From NCBI RefSeq assembly GCF_033118175.1, contig NC_083699.1:32998501-33062500 (forward strand): a DNA stretch of 64,000 nt. Direction: 5' to 3'. A program made the position numbers and the translations under genes. This document shows positions 60,183 to 64,000 of the stretch, one piece after another; the stretch's first letter is position 1, and each line of letters begins with the position of its first letter. The notes below the pieces were generated by a model. It was not told the DNA's origin, did not search any database, and was given only the letters and a program-made list of their open reading frames with translations. This DNA is from Dama dama (lineage: Eukaryota > Chordata > Mammalia > Artiodactyla > Cervidae).

Positions 60183-61194
60183 TAAGTAAACAATAAAAAC
60201 AATAACAAGCAAATGTATATAAGAAAGAAAGTTAGAAGGAATATAAAATTAAATCATTTTAAGTGAAACAATATCTTGGGGAATCAGTTGGCCACTGATC
60301 ACAGAGACCTGCTTTCTAATAGAACAGAAGTTAATTAATCAGGTGTTTGTATAAAGCAATACAGAAAAGATCCAGAACTCCCAGAAATAGGTACCAGTCA
60401 GAATAGCTTTTCAGTAGTCTTCTTTATTTCCTATTCACTACAATACTAAGAAGTAATCAAATATTACACACACTGTTTACTCAACCCATTTTTGTCTTTT
60501 CCTTTAATTGTTTTAAATTCCCCAAGAGTGAAGAACCACCACCCCCATCTAATTTTAAAAGAGGAGGGCAAAGAAAGTTTTGTCCATAGTTATTGCTTCC
60601 TTAGAGATGAGGTGACCTACCCCCCTATTTCATACTAAACATGATTATTAGTGACAATATCCAAGTGAAATGTCTCTGGTTTCATTTGAGACAATGAAAT
60701 GTGTGTCCCACTTTCTTCCAACACAAATATTTTATGATACAGGGCACGATATGAAGAAATATGAGGAACATCTCATGTTCTTGTTACTCCCATGTTTAAC
60801 GTTTTTATTTTCTCTTTTAGATTAGGAAACATCCCAAATCTTGTATACATAAGCTTTATGTCCACTTTGTTCCCAGATAAAGGAAGGATTATCTCTTGAC
60901 AAGTGGGCAGTGAAGCCTGGCCTCAGAAACTATATTCCATGACTTCTCTGCATGGCACCAAAGGACTAAGGCTAAGAAAGAGGATACATACTCACAGAAA
61001 AAGTGATTCAGATCTATGAAAAAAGGACTAAATAAAATTAGCTTAAATGGTAAAATGATAAATAAAAGCTAAAAAAAAAAAAAAAGGTAAAATGTTCCTG
61101 AAGTTCTGTGATAGCAAAGTCATTCATTTGCCCATTGACTCAACTGTTTAAAAGAATCTATTTTACATAAGGTATTGTTTTAATATAAATAGTC
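60183..61194. other. Unique sequence
   Basis: An A run at 61,072-61,085; no recognisable element. Confidence 0.5.
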
Positions 61195-61400
61195 AACATT
61201 CATTGAGTATTTATTATGTGCCAGGAATTATACTTGCTATTTTATATACATTATTTCAAAATTATTATGAATAGGTACTATTATTATCCCAATTTTACAG
61301 AAGAAAAATAGGAAGCTAAAGAGGTTACATAACAAGTTCATAAGTGGCTATGTTGGGATTTGAACTTATAACTGTTTTCTTTCTACTCCACCATACAAAC
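61195..61400 (-). mobile_element. MIR SINE, well-preserved
   Basis: TTATTATGTGCCAGGAATT, GGTACTATTATTATCCCAAT, AAGAGGTTACATAACAAG and GGGATTTGAACTTATAAC give nearly the whole antisense MIR in order. It is the clearest MIR in the window. Confidence 0.85.
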
Positions 61401-62393
61401 CACTTAAAAACATTTAAAAAGTGAATGGATATAAATATTTAGAGTACCTAACAATGTACAAATCAATATTCCATTAAATGTGAATCATTAATAGTTCATT
61501 TGGGGTTTCAAAATTTCAGTTGGAGTCAAAGCATAAATATCAAAGCACTTTTTCTGTTGATAGCAGTATTTCCCATTCTCATCTGTAGCACTTTCCAACA
61601 GCCAACATCACAGTGAATTTTACAGGGGTAACTGTTAGCCAGTGTAAAAATTTCCTGCTGGTTCTTCTGTTAGTGGAGTTACCCCTCAAATGAAAAATGC
61701 CTAGAGTCTGTGGAATATCCAAGACTGGGTTCTTTCCTGTATGTTTGCTAAACAATAGACAGGAGTTGCAGCTACAGTTCTCCCTCTATTTTGACTTCCA
61801 TGGTAGTGGACTAGAGCATGATCCTTTCATAAAAATATTTGATTATTTATTTATATAATAATCTCTTACTAAGTACCTACTTATGCAATCTATGCTAAAG
61901 GGATACTTGTTCAAAGAAAATGTAGCCAATAATAGTTTACATATCTATTGTGAGAAAATATGGCATATTTAGGATCCTTCTATGATTCAGTTTGCATACA
62001 TGCTCTAAGGAAGACATATTAAAAGAATCTATTCCTACTTCCTAGCCCTCTAAATACCTCAGACCTTTATCAGGAGGGACATGTGCCTTTTCTGCCATTT
62101 TTATCCCTAACTCCATGCATATATTCCTTACACATTGCTGGTGCTAAAATAATAATGTTTGTTATTCAAATAAATGAACTCTGTATCTTTTCAAATCCTT
62201 TAGCAGGATCCATTAAAAAATAACAGTAACCTGTGGGTCAGAGGCTCAGGCTCATATCCAGACAATATGCTGAACCTACCATCTGACTTTTTAAACAAGC
62301 CGTAGCAACTAATTCCCTCCATGAGAGTGAATGGAACTGAACGGATGGCTAGGACTTCAAGGGATGGTACCAGACGTTCCTTAGTATAACTCT
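61401..62393. other. Unique sequence
   Basis: No recognisable element or gene. Confidence 0.5.
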
Positions 62394-62489
62394 AGTGGCT
62401 GTCACAGTCTTTGTAGACCAGGACCTGGGGACGAGAGTTAACGAGAAGAGGGACGTAGGGGACCCAAGTCTCGAGTGAAAAAAGGGTGC

Positions 62490-62495
62490 TTTATT
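62490..62495 (-). promoter_or_regulatory. LTR polyadenylation signal AATAAA
   Basis: AATAAA on the minus strand within GCAAATAAAGC, about 95 bp from the LTR 3' end. Confidence 0.7.
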
Positions 62496-62509
62496 TGCAG
62501 AAACACACA

Positions 62510-62517
62510 TTTATATA
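62510..62517 (-). promoter_or_regulatory. Putative LTR TATA box
   Basis: TATATAAA on the minus strand, just upstream of the LTR AATAAA signal. Position fits the U3/R boundary. Confidence 0.6.
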
Positions 62518-63072
62518 TCTTCATGCAAGGCAGCTTTAGGCAGTTAAAAAAATTGAGCAAAAACAAAGCCAAGCAAATAACAATCTTCAAAGGGCCAGAA
62601 AGCATTCCATATCCTGAGTAAGAGGGGCATAACTGAATAGATTACATTTAAGTAAGGTCATTGAAGGGAGTCACTAAAAGGAATCCAAGCAGGTGCTCCT
62701 TCTCATGATTTCAGTCCTGAGAATTGCGTGCAGCTCTGCTTGTTCCTGTTTTCCAGGAACTTATAAGGAATAGAGAATCCTTGAGAAACGGCACACAAAA
62801 GAAAAGAAAACATATGGGATCCCTTAAAGCTGAACGTCCCCCTGACAAGTGGCTTTCAGCTCATTTCTGAAAGTAATTGCTTTAGAATGAGGCTTCCACC
62901 AAGAGCTCATGATCAACAAGCAGACTTTTGCAGGTGATTCTGGGAAGAACATGTAAGTAGTCAAACCCTGCAGAACTGTTGGGAAGATGAAAAACTCTGA
63001 GTCCCTGCCATCAGAATGGGCTCAGGAGTTCCAGCAGGAGCAGGCTAATTGGTCCTACCTACTGTGTCTACA

Positions 63073-63297
63073 GGCTTTCCTGCCAGCTCAGTGGTAAAGA
63101 ATCCACCTGCAACACAGGAGACACAGGAAACGCGTGTTTGAGCCCTCAGTAGGGAAGATCCCCTGGAGAAGGAAATGGCTACTCATTTCAGTATTCTTGC
63201 CTGGAAAAATCCCATGGACAGAGGAGCCTGGCAGGCTACAGTCCCTCTGGTCGCAAAGAATTGGACACAACTTAGCAACTAAACAACAACAAAGTAG
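63073..63297 (+). mobile_element. Bov-tA SINE with 7-bp target duplication
   Basis: Head CTTTCCTGCCAGCTCAGTGG, core AAATGGCTACTCATTTCAG and end AATTGGACACAACTTAGCAAC. GTCTACA is duplicated at 63,066-63,072 and 63,298-63,304. Confidence 0.9.
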
Positions 63298-63304
63298 GTC
63301 TACA

Positions 63305-64000
63305 CTAGGAGATAAAACTGACTCTGAGCAAAGAAAGAAAATATAATCATCAAGATGCACCAAGTATCTTGGGAAGTGAGATAGGTAAATTAGACGGAAG
63401 CTTCCAGAAGTAAACACTTTGGGCTCTCCTTATAGGAGCAGGTAAAGCTGCTTAGAGGCAGTCTGTGACAGTATTATACTTCATGAAGTGTGCAGGCAAG
63501 TCAAGTCTGTCAGCCGGACTGTCAGCTGGGTATGGGAGAAGAAAATCAGATTCTAAAGTCAGTAATTACAAACGGCACACAAGGTCAAGGCGGGACACAG
63601 CAAGATTGGACTAATATTGAGTCTGATAATCACAAAATTTCCCAAGAAGAGCTCTTAAAAGCACCCTGTGTTCACTTCTTATACCAGTCCTTGAATTCTG
63701 TGAAACTGATGACTGCTTTTTGCTCAGAGAAAATCCCTTTATTTGATTCTATTTTTACTTTTTTCCTCAACTTCTAAGCTATCTATGACCAATATTTTTC
63801 AAATGGTTCTATGGATGACTCCTTTGACTAAGATTCAATAATCAGAATCAAAAATGGTTACAAGATCACTTAGACCTTACATTAGTTGTCTAGTGATCAG
63901 CATAGATTCAAAGACAATCTGGTCTCTTTTCACTGCAAATACAAAGCAGTAAGTTTTGTAAGGGAAATTGAGTTACTTTCTTGACCTCGTACAACTACTT
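63305..64000. other. Unique sequence to window end
   Basis: Open frame 63,490-63,777 shows no known domain; nothing else recognisable. Confidence 0.45.

Larger units (their letters stand above)
62400..62847 (-). mobile_element. Solo LTR of an endogenous retrovirus (class II-like)
   Basis: The 448-bp segment starts TGTCA and ends TGACA, the perfect inverted termini of an LTR. AGTGGC is duplicated exactly at 62,394-62,399 and 62,848-62,853. Six-base duplications are typical of betaretrovirus-like (class II, ERVK-type) integrases. On the minus strand a TATATAAA box precedes an AATAAA signal by about 15 bp, implying a very short R region, as in betaretroviruses. No gag, pol or env sequence is present: recombination between two LTRs has removed the interior. 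The family name is inferred, not matched. Confidence 0.88.

Noticed and set aside
62854..63065. Retroviral interior next to the LTR
   Set aside because: The 6-bp duplication directly follows the LTR on both sides and no gag, pol, env or primer-binding site is visible.
1..64000. CRISPR arrays, operons or prokaryotic defence systems
   Set aside because: No regularly spaced repeats or bacterial genes; all repeat structure is eukaryotic transposons and microsatellites.

Overview
This window is nuclear DNA from a ruminant (pecoran artiodactyl). The evidence is the transposon content: many copies of the RTE-type LINE BovB, ruminant tRNA-Glu-derived Bov-tA SINEs, one Bov-A2 SINE, cetartiodactyl CHR-type SINEs, ruminant L1 3' ends, and an endogenous-retrovirus solo LTR. 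The sequence does not let me choose between cattle, sheep, goat and deer. I found no convincing host exon, RNA gene or CpG island, so the window reads as intergenic or intronic. Essentially all the longer open frames are retrotransposon coding fragments or their antisense shadows.

Layout: 1-2,222 BovB, SINE and MIR; 2,223-5,268 mostly unique DNA with one short BovB; 5,269-11,450 a long antisense L1 holding a nested BovB and ending at a second BovB; 11,451-14,427 old L2/MIR remnants; 14,428-15,762 a BovB with no 3' end; 15,763-18,539 unique DNA with MIR, SINEs and an L1 3' end; 18,557-21,020 a well-preserved antisense L1 with a 17-bp target duplication; 21,124-26,034 three BovB copies, one split by an L1; 27,702-29,580 an older antisense L1 split by a SINE; 29,659-35,356 CHR and Bov-tA SINEs and two BovB copies with clean target duplications; 35,357-44,836 mostly unique or ancient-repeat DNA with L2, MIR, MER5A-like, Bov-A2 and two BovB fragments; 44,847-50,748 three BovB copies, one chimeric; 51,190-54,560 an ancient L1 interrupted by a SINE and by a BovB with an inverted 5' half; 56,213-58,822 the longest BovB in direct orientation; 58,823-64,000 unique DNA, SINEs, a MIR and a solo LTR.

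By my own coordinate sums, BovB makes up about one third of the window and L1 about one sixth. The elements act together only as a record of insertions. L1-type machinery mobilises its own copies, and Bov-tA-type SINEs share 3' sequence with BovB and are thought to borrow its machinery. Most copies are 5'-truncated and all show stops, frameshifts or lost catalytic residues. The most informative items are a twin-primed (inverted) BovB, a BovB with an internal duplication whose halves look like different subfamilies, a 448-bp solo LTR with perfect termini, and a near-identical inverted pair of L1 3' ends. I found no new functional system. Family names are from memory of consensus sequences, not a database search.
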